Source: Bombyx mori (lineage: Eukaryota > Arthropoda > Insecta > Lepidoptera > Bombycidae). Taken from it: DNA of 64,000 bases. Made by a program: the position numbers and the translations under genes. Within the stretch, counting starts at the first letter, position 1; every line of letters begins with the position of its first letter. Location of the stretch: the NCBI RefSeq assembly GCF_030269925.1, contig NC_085127.1:10485501-10549500 (forward strand). Direction: 5' to 3'. The notes below the pieces were generated by a model. The model had not been told where the DNA came from and did no database searches. It saw only the letters and a list, made by a program, of their open reading frames with translations. Positions 33,186 through 44,082 of this stretch are shown here, one piece after another.

Positions 33186-34104
33186 AGCTGTAAAAGCAGT
33201 TTTATTTACGTCTGCGACTCTAGAAAATCGATAAACTTACTTTAAATTAGAAGAAAACATCAGAATAATTATTATTAGTTTATATTTTAGTCAAAATCTA
33301 ATGGTGTTGTTAAAATATTGCAAAAATAAACTGTGTGTTATTGTTAAAATTATTCGTTAACAAATAAATTTTTGGATTGAAAATAGTCATTCTCAAAACA
33401 TTCAATTGATAACCTTTAAGCTTTGATACAATTGTGAGTTACTACACGCGATTTTACATTTAAGCACCCATCGCCATCTTGGGCCGCCATTTTAATATCT
33501 GAATAAAAGAGTTTAATAATAAGACCTTTTTGTAAGCGACTATAAGGCGCAGATGTGTCTTTAGCCTAGGGTGAAGTGGACGAACGCTTACGTACCAACG
33601 GATTTTTGTTTTCTTTTTATTTATATTTAATATCTCGTGTCTTCAGTGCTTTTGTGCAAGCGAGGTAAGTATTTAATATGTTAGTTATTTATTTGGATTT
33701 ATTAGCCTGACGAAAACCGAAAGTAGATTTTTCGGTATTTACAAAAGGGTATATGTATTAGGCTATGGAAACAATTATAAATTGTGGTCATTGCTTGTCA
33801 TCGACAGGAACGGAAGATTTTGGAGACGAGAATTTTTTGACTCATGACGAAGATTAAGTTTGACTACATCGATTTTGGAATATATTGGGTCTAACTACAA
33901 AATCGATATTGTGTTAATCTGTTAATCTGCTTCTACCATTTTCCAAAGTGAAATGGAGATGTGAAGGAATGATCAGTTTTTAATCCAACGAAAAAAAAAA
34001 GAAAAGTCGGCTCTTAAAATGTATAGGTATCTAGCGGGAAATATTTGTAATTAATTGTTCTTAATTATGTGTAGGTATATGCTAGGTATATGCAATAGTC
34101 ATAT
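33186..34104. other. Unassigned DNA with an isolated splice-donor-like site
   Basis: At 33472-33493 two YY1/Pho-type words (CGCCATCTT, GCCGCCATTTT) lie close together. At 33661-33670 the sequence CGAG/GTAAGT is a consensus 5' splice site. This would fit a non-coding first exon at about 33.5-33.66 kb, but nothing else supports it. Confidence 0.3.
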
Positions 34105-34259
34105 CGAGGAGTGCAAGGCTATTTGGTTTAAGCGACATTTCTGCAACTTTACAGGAGATCCATTTGAAGTTTAAAATTTGGAATAAATAACATTAAAAAA
34201 AACTTCTTCTGTTTGAATGGGGTAAACTTAATTGGAGATCAATTGAAAACATCGAACTG

Positions 34260-34440
34260 CTTTTTCCACTGAGTTTCTCGCCGGATCTTCTTAGTGGGTC
34301 GCAATTCCGATCCGGTGCTAGATTCTACGAAAAACCGCTCTTGCTAGGACTAGTGTTAGCAAATGCTCTCAGATTGAGTCAGTGAGCTCCAACTACCCAA
34401 ATAGCCTTTTAGGCTACCAGCGGATTTGTAGGGAAAAAAA
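34260..34440 (+). mobile_element. 5'-truncated Bm1 with 9-bp target-site duplication
   Basis: ATCGAACTG occurs at 34251-34259 and again at 34441-34449, and the uninterrupted word is present in MITE X copy 1, which serves as the empty site. It runs CACTGAGTTTCTCGCCGGAT to GTAGGGAAAAAAA with the poly(A) tail at the right. 181 bp. Confidence 0.92.
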
Positions 34441-34471
34441 ATCGAACTGTTGATGCTAATCTATCTATATA

Positions 34472-35143
34472 CAGTCAAACCTGGGTAAGTGAGAACTGGA
34501 TAAGTGAGAAAACTCTATAAGTGAGAGTAATTGCTGGGAACCGTCATTTTAAGCTCCCAAAACCTCTATTAGCGAGAAACAGAAACCTCTGTAAGAGAGA
34601 GTCGTTTTTCCCTCATGGACCTCCGTAAGTGAGACTGCTACTTATCTATACCTCTATAAGCGACAGTCGAGCTTTATTTATTTATATTATTTAGGAGGAA
34701 CAAATGAAAAAATAAATAACAAATTTAACATCTGCTATTTTATGACTCATTCTTAACTTTTGTGGAACTTTCTTCCATTGTTTTTGTATTGTTTTCTCGT
34801 CAATATTGAACCTATTCTATTTCGTGGAACTAAATAACGTTGTTATACTATCGCATTCTTTTCGAATGGACACGTGTCCCTGTGTACCGTTCTGTTTGTC
34901 GGACTTATTCAGTTTATCGTTAATCAATTGCGAAGGAAAGTTCTGTTCTGCATCATGTCAAAACGGAAAATTAAAGTACTGCCATTAAGTGATAAACTTA
35001 AAATAGTGAATGCGTTTGAATCCGAGAAATCGCGAAATGAAATTCAGAGGGTGCATTAGCGAGAAACTCGGGTTAGTGAGAAACCTCTATAAGCGAGAAT
35101 GAGATTGTGCTCCCTTGAACTCTCGCTTATCCAGGTTTGACTG
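34472..35143 (+). mobile_element. pogo/Tigger-type MITE, copy B
   Basis: CAGTCAAACCTGG at the left and CCAGGTTTGACTG at the right, flanked by TA on both sides (34470-34471 and 35144-35145). Repeated TAAGTGAGA / CGAGAAAC subterminal units fill both ends. It contains the 34-codon transposase N-terminal remnant and the same internal junction as copy A, but keeps about 275 bp more of the left part. Confidence 0.88.
34955..35059 (+). pseudogene. CENP-B/pogo transposase N-terminal remnant (34 codons)
   Basis: Reads MSKRKIKVLPLSDKLKIVNA, then FESEKSRNEIQRVH and a stop. Three residues differ from the copy in element A. The helix-turn-helix is cut after its first helix by the deletion; the catalytic domain is absent. 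An in-frame upstream extension to 34874 belongs to the element's left part and is unlikely to be translated. Confidence 0.75.
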
Positions 35144-35459
35144 TATATAAAAATGAATTGATGTTCGTTAGTCTCGCTAAAACTCGAGAACGGCTGGACC
35201 AATTTTGCTAATTTTGGTCTTGAATTATTCGTGGAAGTCTAGAGAAGGCATAAAAGGTAGATAAATATGAAAATACTCGAAAATAAATAAAAAAAACAAT
35301 TTTGTTTTTCCTTTGATGTGTCCCCCGTCGGACGGATTGCGTTTTTTTGTTTTAAGTTTATTTTATATAAAGTTTAGGTCTTTTATTTATCTATTGAGGC
35401 ACTACAAAGTCTGCCGGGTCAGCTAGCTAACAAATAAAACGCACCTTTAATTACCCCTA

Positions 35460-35828
35460 AATATATAATAAATATTACCCTAAATATATAATGTATAACT
35501 TAATTGCGAACAGCTGATTATAGAGCTTCAAACAATCTGTGTCCTTGGATCGACATAACGTTCGGAAACCTCCGGGCCATATCAAGAGCAATCCCTCATT
35601 TAGAATCCGATGTTACTTCATATCTAATTACCGTATTAAGAAATCGTGCTCGATATCTCTCGTTGAACACAATAAGCCCATCATTAATCATTAGGTATTA
35701 GTCGCGCGAACATTAATGATGATATTAGCTGATTTGTGCGTTAATGATCAGAGTCTCTGGTATATGTTGTGAGAGAATCGAGATAATTGTAAAAATGTAT
35801 TAGGTATACCGCGAAACAAGTAAATAAA
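35460..35828. other. Repeat-free island rich in TAAT motifs
   Basis: Around 35670-35745 several homeodomain-type words cluster (ATCATTAATCATTAGG, CATTAATGATGATATTAG, GTTAATGATCAG). No repeat family is seen. It may be a conserved non-coding element; this is inference from composition only. Confidence 0.3.
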
Positions 35829-36058
35829 CTGGTGGTAGGACCTCTTCCGAGTCCGCGCGGGTAGGTACCACCGCCCTGCCTATTTCTGACGTGAAGCAGT
35901 AATGCGTTTCGGTTTGTAGGGTAGGGCAGTCGTTGTAACTATACTGAGATCTTAGAACTTATATCTCAAGGTGGGTGGCGCATTTACATAGTAAATGTCT
36001 ATGGGCTTAACACCAGGTGAGCTGTGAACTCGTCCAACCATCTATGCAATAAAAAAAA
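35829..36058 (+). repeat. 250-bp module copy with small deletion
   Basis: Starts AACTGGTGGTAGGACCTCTT and ends CATCTATGCAATAAAAAAAA. The block between ATGGGC and TTAACACCAGG lacks about 12 bases present in other copies. Confidence 0.9.
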
Positions 36059-36114
36059 CCGCAAAATTCCGAAATAATTAAAATGAAAATGATAAACTTT
36101 TTTTTGTTGCTGAG

Positions 36115-36345
36115 ATAATTGAATGAGCTCACGGCCTCTTTGGTCTTAAGTGGCTACCGTAGCTCATGGACATCAACAGCATACATGCCGTCATCTGCCT
36201 TGAGCCATGAGTTGTAAGTCTCAGTTCTATAGTACCTACAGCGACTGCTCTAGTATTCACAGTGGATCACACCTTACTGCTTGGCAGAAATAGGCACGGT
36301 GGTGGTACTTATCCGTGCGGGTTCACAAGATATCCTCAGTATTAT
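36115..36345 (-). repeat. 250-bp module copy, old
   Basis: Recognised by GAGCTCACGG, GCTCATGGACATCAACAGCA, CTTGGCAGAAATAGGCACGG and GGTGGTACTTATCCGTGCGG on the plus strand. Highly diverged. Confidence 0.7.
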
Positions 36346-36513
36346 TATTTACATCTACGACTCGCGAAAATTATGATTTTGATTTAAATATGTTAAATAC
36401 CACGTATAAAAAAAGAGTGTTTGGTAAAGTAATGTACTTCGTGAATCTATCATGACTTCGTCACTTTGTAGAACATATTTAAGCGGGTTGTATTTGTGAT
36501 TATATATAAGTAA

Positions 36514-36800
36514 CTAGCTGACCCGGCAGACTTCGTAGTGCCTCAATCGATAAATAAAAGACCTAAACTTTTGTATAAAATAAACTTAAAACAAACAAAA
36601 GGAATCCGTCCGACGGGAGACACATCAAAGGAAAAACAAAATTGTTTTTTGTATTTAATTCAGAGCATTTTCATATTTAGAGCATTACCTTTTAAACCTT
36701 CTCTGGACTTACACAAATAATTCAAGACCATAATTAGCTAAAATCGGTCCAGCCGTTCTCGAGTTTCAGCGAGACTAACGAAGAGCAGTTCATTTTTATA
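36514..36800 (-). mobile_element. Helitron-like element (family H1)
   Basis: On the plus strand it starts CTAGCTGACCCGGCAGACTT and ends TTCATTTTTATA, the reverse complement of the copy at 1881. The 60-codon plus frame inside it is incidental. Confidence 0.65.
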
Positions 36801-38000
36801 ACACATCGATGTTGCGGTTTTTCGAGTATCAGATCGTATTAGACGTTATAATGGGGTTAACGATATATTATCCAAATCTGAATTCTAATCAGAACAGGAT
36901 AGAAGCTAGCTCTTATCTTCTAGAGGAAGGACGGAGCAGCAGTTCTTTAATCTTTGTTGTAATTACTGATAGCATAATTGTTTTTGGGATCTAATAACTC
37001 AACGCAAGGTACATGAGCTGAGGGCTCGATTATTGCCGGTCGTGCTTGGAGAGATTCGCGCGTTCGGTTGTAGCGTTGACCGTGGAATCCCCTCTACCTA
37101 GCTCAGGTTCTATCTCGAGCAAGGATCGGGTGTCAGACGAGAGTCCTAGAGAGTCGTTTAATGTGTGGGGCTCTAGTATCTTCAGTCCCATATATGCTTA
37201 GTGTTAGTGGCACGGGAACCTTATAGGAGGCTTGGTCCCAGCCAGAAAGATGTACATGGATTATATTGTCCATCCAGTGCAATAGAAACCTATCAATAAC
37301 AATGTGAATAATATGTGAGCAGGCTACAAATGGCAAGCATTAGCGACCATACCTAAATATATAGGCATGCACGGAATCGTATTTATCTGGTATTTAACTT
37401 GCGAACTCTACTTGGAAAGGAGGTACTCTTGCTAAGTTATTAACCATATTACTTTGAACAGATATTTTGACACCACACGAGTATGAAACATGGGTTCAGC
37501 CTATTTTACCAGAACATTCATACTTTTAAAAGGTTTAAACTTAATGTCATGTCTTAACTGTAGACATCAAGTCGTAACTTCTTAGGCAGTGGCATTAGCC
37601 ACTGAAAATCCGGTGTGCCTGTAGCAGTTTTGTTTATTTTCCGCTGAAATCACGCAGGGGCTGAAGTAATCGGAATGTTTTTTGAGGATAGTCGTGTATA
37701 ATATCGACCGGTCCAACGAAGCCAATAAAAATACAATTTTTATATTTAATCGCTGTCTTCTATCATTTGATCCGCACACCTAAATCGAGATACGTAGCGA
37801 ACTAGGCGAGGGCGGTACCATCGTGATTGTGAACCTGAAATACTAAAAGCGCAATGCGTGCTGTAATTTGTGATCATTCGATTTCGAAAAACGGAACGGG
37901 CTTGCGGGTCCTGTGGCAACACCATTCATGATTAAATTCTAAGCCCTTCATAAGAAAATGCTTTGAAGCAGCGTATCGCTTATAGCAGTTTTATGTAAAA
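36801..38000. other. Unassigned DNA
   Basis: Several 61-67 codon frames without motifs. Nothing in the composition points to coding or to a known repeat. Confidence 0.35.
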
Positions 38001-38355
38001 CTAGCGACCCGCCCTCGCTTCGCTTCGGAAACATTAAATTTTATTATTGATAGCTGAGTCCCGCGATGTTACCCGCGGCTATTTGTCGTACCGCGGATGA
38101 CGGCGCGGGGCGAAGCTAGTCTAAAAAAAGTAAAGCCTAAGTTACTCCTTATATCATCAGCTACCTATCAGTGAAAGTCCCGTCAAAATCGGTCCAGCCG
38201 TTCCGGAGATTAGCCGGAACAAACAGACAGACAGAGAGACAAAAATTGTAAAAAATGCTATTTTGGTGTACCGTATATATATTCATATGCATGTAGTAAA
38301 AAGCGGTTATTTCAATATTACAAACAGACACTCCAATTTTATTTATACGTATAGA
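38001..38355 (-). mobile_element. Helitron-like element (family H2)
   Basis: The plus strand starts CTAGCGACCCGCCCTCGCTT after an A and ends CGTATAGA before a T. About 95% like the copy at 13.65 kb, including CCCGCGATGTTACCCGCGGC and the CAGACAGACAGAGAGACAA region. Two similar copies with proper ends suggest transposition rather than random duplication. Confidence 0.7.
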
Positions 38356-39059
38356 TATAAAGGGAAGATAGGCTTTAATAGCCTTATTCTAGGTATCTTA
38401 AAACACACAAAAGCTAAAACTTAAAAGAGTCAACCAAAAATGTAGATTGTAAAGTCATTGATTACCTAATTAGGTATATTCGTACTAGTGATGCAACAGT
38501 TCTAGAATTAGTCAATCCAAATTCTCATAAAAACAGGTTTACCAATAGAAATTTTGTTTGGAAAAAAATACAAATAATTATTCAAAAACATATCATAAAT
38601 ATAGTTGCGGAATACAGAAACACCATCACAACTATAAATAACTCAATTAATTCGTGCGTGTAATTAAATACGATGAAAATATATGTACATGTGAATAATC
38701 AATCTCCTAACGAAAGTACTGTTAATCATAGAAAACTATATTTCTATTTAACGTTACGTGTAAAAATAATGAGAATATTAAAACAAGTGATGCGTGCTAG
38801 GTATTCGTGTGTGGCCATTAAATTAGATGCACCAATTTTCAATGGAGACTCGGTGACATTTTACTGCCCGGGAAAACGACAAAGTTGTAGGTAGGAGTAT
38901 GGCGAATAAATAAATAAATATAAATTAGAGAGTGGCCTGAAAATTATGGGTGCTCAAGCACGGTCACGGTTGCTAGAATACCTGTTGCCATTGGCATTGT
39001 TCATGGCCCAGGTACTCGTTGTTAAATACCACTAGTTTAATGGAGAATCTAATGAAGAA
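38356..39059. other. Unassigned AT-rich DNA
   Basis: A faint CR1-tail-like patch lies near 38955-39025 (TTGCCATTGGCATTGTTCAT). A 73-codon frame at 38673 has no motif. Confidence 0.35.
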
Positions 39060-39178
39060 ATTTTAGAATACTTAACGGTAGGCAACAGGTATGCTCTGAT
39101 CCTACCATTACCAATAACCACTCATCATCAGGTGTACCGTACCCTCTTCTGTCTACAAGGTCAATAAAAAAAAAACAT
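39060..39178 (+). mobile_element. CR1/Jockey-type LINE 3' tail, diverged
   Basis: TACCAATAACCACTCATCAT, CAGGTGTACCGTACCCTC and TGTCTACAAGGTCAATAAAA. Only the 3' UTR remains. Confidence 0.65.
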
Positions 39179-39374
39179 ACAAGAAGTTTGATACATTATC
39201 GAGTATAAAATACCCAAAAATATCAATCGCAATCGCCATGCTGTTTAATCAGTTTAAAAAAAAAACTCTATAAACGACCACCCAGTACTTATTGTTCGAA
39301 AAGGAATGATGTTCCGAATGAAGGAAAGAAATACACTAATATATCTATTCAATAAATGTATATTCTTCTGTGTG

Positions 39375-39452
39375 ATTGAGGAGTTCGACAAGGAGGGTGA
39401 CCGGTGCTTGAAGAGCCTAAAAGCACCGAGAGCAGATGCAGAGGATCAGACA
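39375..39452 (-). mobile_element. Bm1 fragment
   Basis: GTGACCGGTGCTTGAAGAGC and CTAAAAGCACCGAGAGCAGA match the central-to-5' portion of Bm1. Degraded. Confidence 0.6.
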
Positions 39453-39689
39453 ATACCTATAAGTTTAGGGCGACCGTGTCTTTGGGTTGCCGCCACACCT
39501 GAATCGGATATGTAATTAGGGATTGCTAAGGTAACAGGGTTATCATGTCGCGCTTCTCTATCAAAGTATTCTTCCTAATCGCACACTCTTGACAGAGTGG
39601 TCGTGGTCATGCATCAGTCGAATCCTACGATACCGATGCTCTCGCGATGCGACGCCTGTGGCACGCTGTTTCGCATAGTAAGAGCAATC

Positions 39690-39862
39690 ATTTATGTTGG
39701 AGTGAGTCACAGATTTTACGAGGTCGGTCTATCATGTTAGAAATCGTCCGCGAGATTTTTTGCCTTCGACTTTCCCTTGCACCACCAACCGCTCAATAGA
39801 GTCCTCATTACGAGAGATGTGCCCGAATAGCTTGAGGATTTATATTTGGAATGTTGTATCAA
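39690..39862 (-). pseudogene. LINE ORF2 C-terminal fragment
   Basis: The minus frame reads ILKLFGHISRNEDSIERLVV, then QGKVEGKKSRGRF. It is the equivalent of the GHIARKEG...GKVDGKRPRRRS block at 6.64 kb but from a diverged copy or sister family. Core domain absent. Confidence 0.65.
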
Positions 39863-40944
39863 AGTGTGAAAAATATACCTATACTCTTATGTTTACTAAA
39901 ACGTCTTCACGCCCACTCAGCGATTTCGTTTCGCTAATTACATTTTTTCGCTAGTTTAGTGGCCGTAGTTAAACAAGTTGCGTACACCAAAGATCGTGAC
40001 AGATGCTCGGATCCGATCGTGTGAATTTGATAGTGAAATATTATGTTTGGACTTGTCGTAACTACCGGTACCGATAGCAAAAATGTTGTGCATATTAAAT
40101 TGTACTCGTTTTGTTTTGTACATTTTTTTTTATTTAATTAATGTTTTGCTTTGTTTTCGAATGTCACGGACATGATTAGAATCAAATTACCAAAAAAGCG
40201 CTTTTTCTTATTTGATAATTATTGATTATTTAAACGTTTTTAAATGTTCACAATTAAGTTCCACGATAAAAGAATAAAGTGTATAATAATTAAAAAAAAA
40301 AAGTAATCAAAGTAAGGTGTATTGTAATTAATTGTAATTGTAGATTGTAAGGTAATTATAATTGTAAGATCGCACGGGTTGTACCATATCTAATATATCT
40401 GCCACAAGACATTCCGACTTGAAGGATAGGAGACCTTGTATACCTACTATACAATTATTATTGGGACTTAGAGGTCTGAATGTGGATGGTCTAATTCATG
40501 TTTGATCATTGACCCTGGTTAATTAAGTTTTTTTTTTTTTTATAAAAACACTAAAAACTCATTCTGCAAACCGTACATTGCTGCCGAAATTTCAAAAAGT
40601 CGTCTGGAGGTCGGAGACGCCTTCACGCTGACGATATAGAGGTCAGAGTCGTGCGGCAAAATATTTTAATTATACCAATACGTATTACAAGTGTGCACTT
40701 TCTAATCACGACGGTCATCGATAGCGCTGTAAAGGTACATCGTATTTAGCGTCTGGATTCGCATTTAGGAAATTAAAAAAAAAAGAAATTCGTTGAAATA
40801 CGTAATTTTTGTAAATAAATTTAAGTCTATTTTTCTTCGGTTTACGTGCGTGCCTTAGACGTAATTATGAAGTACTTTCACTGTCTAATCTCAATTAAGG
40901 AAAATTTAAAATATTTACAAATAAAAGTTTAGTCGTCCGTGACC
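39863..40944. other. Unassigned DNA
   Basis: AT-rich with A and T runs. Around 40370-40490 the words GATCGCACGGGTTGTACCAT and TATCTGCC may be a very old module copy, too diverged to call. Confidence 0.3.
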
Positions 40945-41205
40945 ACAAAAACTGCGTAAATAGGTAGAGCGATGGTCTTCCCGAGCGGGCTCATAAGACG
41001 CAATTCCACCACCAGTCGTTACGACAATTATAAATTTTGCGGATTTCATGTTGTTCCTTCGCCGTGGAAGTCAATCGTGAATATGTATTAATTAAGCACG
41101 TGTTTAACTAGAATTTTTTTTACCTGCCTGCGGGATTTGAACACCGGAACAGTCGATACGAATGCACCGGGCGCCTTATTGTTTAGGCCACGACGACTTC
41201 ATATA
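40945..41205 (-). mobile_element. Composite SINE, head plus module start
   Basis: On the minus strand: tRNA-like head with AAACAATAAGGCGCCCGGTG and GTTCAAATCCCGCAGGCAGG, the linker with TGACTTCCACGGCGAAGG, then the first 60 bp of the module (ACTGGTGGTGGAATTGCGTC). It lacks the module's 3' part. The B box GTTCAAATCCC is diverged. Confidence 0.8.
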
Positions 41206-41252
41206 TTGCTGATCGCACTTTCAGTGTCTTTAACCAAACGATATTCCAATCT

Positions 41253-41808
41253 ACACGTCATTTCGGATCCTCCCGATCCACTAACGGTTCTTTTAGGTTT
41301 TTACTGGCGGGAGGACCTCTTGTGAGTCCGCACGGGTAGGTACCACCACCCCGCCTAATTCTGCCGTGAAGCAGTAATGCGTTTTGGCTTGAAGGGTGGG
41401 GCAGCCGTTGTAACTATACTGAGACCTTAGAACTTATATCTCAAGGTGGGTGGCGCATTTACGTGGTAGATGTCTATGGGCTCCGGTAACCACTTAACAC
41501 CAGGTGGGCTGTGCGCTCGTCTACCCATATAAGCAATAAAATAAAATAAAAAAGGTACCTCAAGCAGCGGTTATCGTTCTCGTCGAACCCATCGCTTGCG
41601 ACGAAGGGCTCGGCGAGCAAATTAACCCTCAGACATAGCACACTGAGTTTCTCGCCAGATCTTCTCAGTGGGTCGCGTTTCTAATCTGTAGATAAATTCT
41701 ACCAAGTACTGCTCTTAGTGTTAGCAACGTCCGACGACGCGTCGTCGGGTTTGAGTCCTGTGAGTTCACCTACTTGTCACCTGAGCTTAGGTAGGAAAGA
41801 AAAAACAT
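41253..41808 (+). mobile_element. Bm1-type SINE split by a module copy
   Basis: Left piece ACACGTCATTTCGGATCCTC to CTTTTAGGT. After the insert it resumes GGTACCTCAAGCAGCGGTTA and runs through CACTGAGTTTCTCGCC to GAGCTTAGGTAGGAAAGAAA. Joining the two sides gives the standard TTTTAGGTACCTCAAG of Bm1. The second part is diverged. Confidence 0.88.
41298..41552 (+). repeat. 250-bp module copy inserted into Bm1
   Basis: Starts TTTTTACTGGCGGGAGGACC and ends AAGCAATAAAATAAAATAAA. Bm1 bases AGGT precede it and GGT follows it, a possible 3-bp duplication. The insertion shows that the module moves as a discrete headless unit. Confidence 0.92.
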
Positions 41809-43237
41809 GCATAAAATGGATCCAGTGACAGGATAATATATTTAATCAACAGAATTTACGATTGCTTTTTCAATTATATATCAAGTATATATTTTTAATA
41901 TGACATCTCATAAACGTTTTTCATCCCTTACGCCACTTATTAATGGAGATACAAACATAGCATACTACACTATGATTGTTGTAAAAAAAAATGCTAATTA
42001 ATTTTCGACAACAAAATTCCTTTCCAACCCTCCCACGGGTGCGACGGTCGCTTAGGCCCTCTTAATTACGCGGATGATACAGAAAATATTAATGAAGCAT
42101 CTGATACAGACAGATTTCGGAGTTTCTACCACTTTTGGGATTTTGTCTGAGAGCACGCGGGATTTTATTAATTTAAACCCGCTACATGTAAGCGGGGCGG
42201 GATTAGGGGATATCGAAAATGGTTTTCGGGTTAGTTACTTAAGTAATTCGTTAGTTTCGGAATTCGGGAGTAGTTTTAATTAATCCGTGGCCAGGAGCAA
42301 GCGATTTCGTGTATCGATGAAACAATATGTTGTATAATGTTTTTGCGGTTTATTTAATGTGTCTAATATTCGGAAACTTATTACATTATATAGAGTAACG
42401 CTAAAAAAGCAGTAGATTAATCAACGAAACCATAATTTTTGGCCATGTTAGGCTGGCATCCCCTAAATAACCTATAAAATGTTTGCAATTTTATTAAGTA
42501 TCATAATAACGTTACATTTAAAATTAATTACTAAATTATGATATGATATATTTGTTTTAAAAAAAACATACCATATATTTATTGGTATATTTACTTATAT
42601 ACTCAACCGTCACATTACTCTGACGATTACGGTATGAATAACGGATAATTTAAAAAAAAATTAACAAAACATAACCCGCTCCGCCGCCGCGCCGGAACGC
42701 GGAGGCCGGCGCGCAATTTTGACAAAATCACAAGCATTAATATCAATATGTAGAGCGAAAAAGGGCCCGTAATATCCTCGGGGTCCCTCCCGGCTTTATT
42801 TATCAAAGCCGACCCCATAACCCTTTCATCGTTACGCGAATTAAATTTCTTTTGGCCCGTCCCGTCATTTCCCGTGCATTATCTCGGTTAAAATCATAAT
42901 GGCGCGACGTGAGAGCACAATGGAGCTGCTTGTTCGGTACGCGGACCTCATTAATGTTTGCAGAAGAATTTTATTAAAATGTAACGTCGCCTTTTGGGGG
43001 TTAAAGTGCGCGGAGCTCGCTTTTGGTGGATGTGGCATTTTTACACGCACGTGCATATCCTAATTGTATAAATATTTCATGATTTCATTGTAACGTGGTA
43101 GGAGAGTCTTGTTCATTTAACTGGATCGTGTCCCTTATGTTTGGGGTCGATTTTCCTCATAATTTACAATTGCGTGACATATTTGGCCTTGCTTATGGTA
43201 ACTGGATTGTGCGTTGTGATTGTGTGAAGATGTGAGA
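41809..43237. other. Repeat-poor DNA with two unusual islands
   Basis: The stretch at about 42010-42280 (CGGGATTAGGGG, TTAATTACGCGG) and that at 42660-43060 (CCGCCGCCGCGCCGGAACGC, then many TTAAT/ATTTAAT words) are free of known repeats and carry mixed CpG-rich and TAAT-rich blocks, like arthropod conserved non-coding elements. No coding motif is seen in the 63-codon minus frames. Confidence 0.35.
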
Positions 43238-43345
43238 TTAGACAGCAGCTTGGCTGTGCCCCTGGAATTGCTGACGTCCGTGAGTGACGCTGACCACTCA
43301 TTAGATGGGCGGTATGCTCGTCTGCCTACAATGGAAATACAACAA
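43238..43345 (+). mobile_element. CR1/Jockey-type LINE 3' tail
   Basis: CAGCTTGGCTGTGCCCCTGG, AATTGCTGACGTCCGTGAGT and CGTCTGCCTACAATGGAAAT. 3' UTR only. Confidence 0.75.
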
Positions 43346-43735
43346 AGAAATGAATTTTTTTATAGTGCTCTGGACTGTTCTGTCTTCCATACGTATGTTT
43401 TATCGTCAGCTTTCCCTCAAGGTTTTCTAGGCGTCTATGCACATTATCAGATTATACTCTTTCCTTAGACTTTATTCACTATCATATAAAGATCAAGATC
43501 ATGCAATGTAATTAATAAATACACGCTAATTCAAGTATTTTTTCCTCCGAAATAATATTATTATTTGCAGGATTCACGAAAGACCGCCTATTTTCGGTAA
43601 CCGCCCATTTCAAGTAATTTCATTGAAGTCCACAAATTTCAAGTCAGATGACGCAATTTTAAGTATGCCATGATTTTATACATAGCTATAAGATATCCGG
43701 ACTAACTCTACCTAGAGATACCTAGCTACCATTGT
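43346..43735. other. Unassigned DNA
   Basis: No signal recognised. Confidence 0.4.
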
Positions 43736-44082
43736 ATATGCTCTGAGGAATTGTTCGAGATGATACCGGCATCTCGTTTTTACCATCGCACCGCCCGCCA
43801 CCGGAGTAGAGTTCATTTACCTGGAGCCACTGCGGTCATCCACAGTGCGTTTCCAGAGATCTTTTTGCCACGTACCATCCGGCTATGGAATGAGCTCCCC
43901 TCCACGGTGTTTCCCGAGCGCTATGACATGTCCTTCTTCAAACAAGGTTTGCGGAGAGTATTAAGCGGTGAGCAGCGGCTTGACTCTGCCCCTGGCATTG
44001 CTGAAGTCCATGGGCGACGGTAACCACTCACCATCAGGTGGGCCGTATGGTCGTCTGTCTACAAGGGCAATAAAAAAAATCT
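43736..44082 (+). pseudogene. CR1/Jockey-type LINE ORF2 C-terminus with 3' UTR
   Basis: The plus frame to the stop at 44021-44023 reads SEELFEMIPASRFYHRTARH, then AFPEIFLPRTIRLWNELPST, VFPERYDMSFFKQGLRRVLS. The RLWNxLPxxVF...FKxxL motif ends the ORF2 of CR1/L2/Jockey-like LINEs. The 3' UTR (TGAAGTCCATGGGCGACGGT) and A-tail follow. This is the best-preserved copy of the tail found ten times here. Reverse-transcriptase and endonuclease domains are missing, so it is dead. It is open for about 90 codons. Confidence 0.88.

Larger units (their letters stand above)
34460..35426 (+). mobile_element. Helitron-like element (family H1), split by a pogo MITE
   Basis: Starts TCTATCTATA at 34460 after an A. 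It is interrupted at 34472-35143 and resumes TATATAAAAATGAATTGATG as in the uninterrupted copy at 1881. It ends GGGTCAGCTAG at 35426. Without the insert it is about 290 bp, like the other H1 copies. Confidence 0.7.
34105..35459. mobile_element. MITE X, copy 2, host of a nested stack
   Basis: Left end CGAGGAGTGCAAGGCTATTT and right end TTTAATTACCCCTAA correspond to the diverged ends of copy 1 at 16.81 kb. The body shares TTTGGTTTAAGCGA, AAGTTTAAAATTTGGAA and ATCGAACTGTTGATGCTAA. It is split by a Bm1 at 34260-34440 and by a Helitron from 34460, which is itself split by a pogo MITE. Confidence 0.5.
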
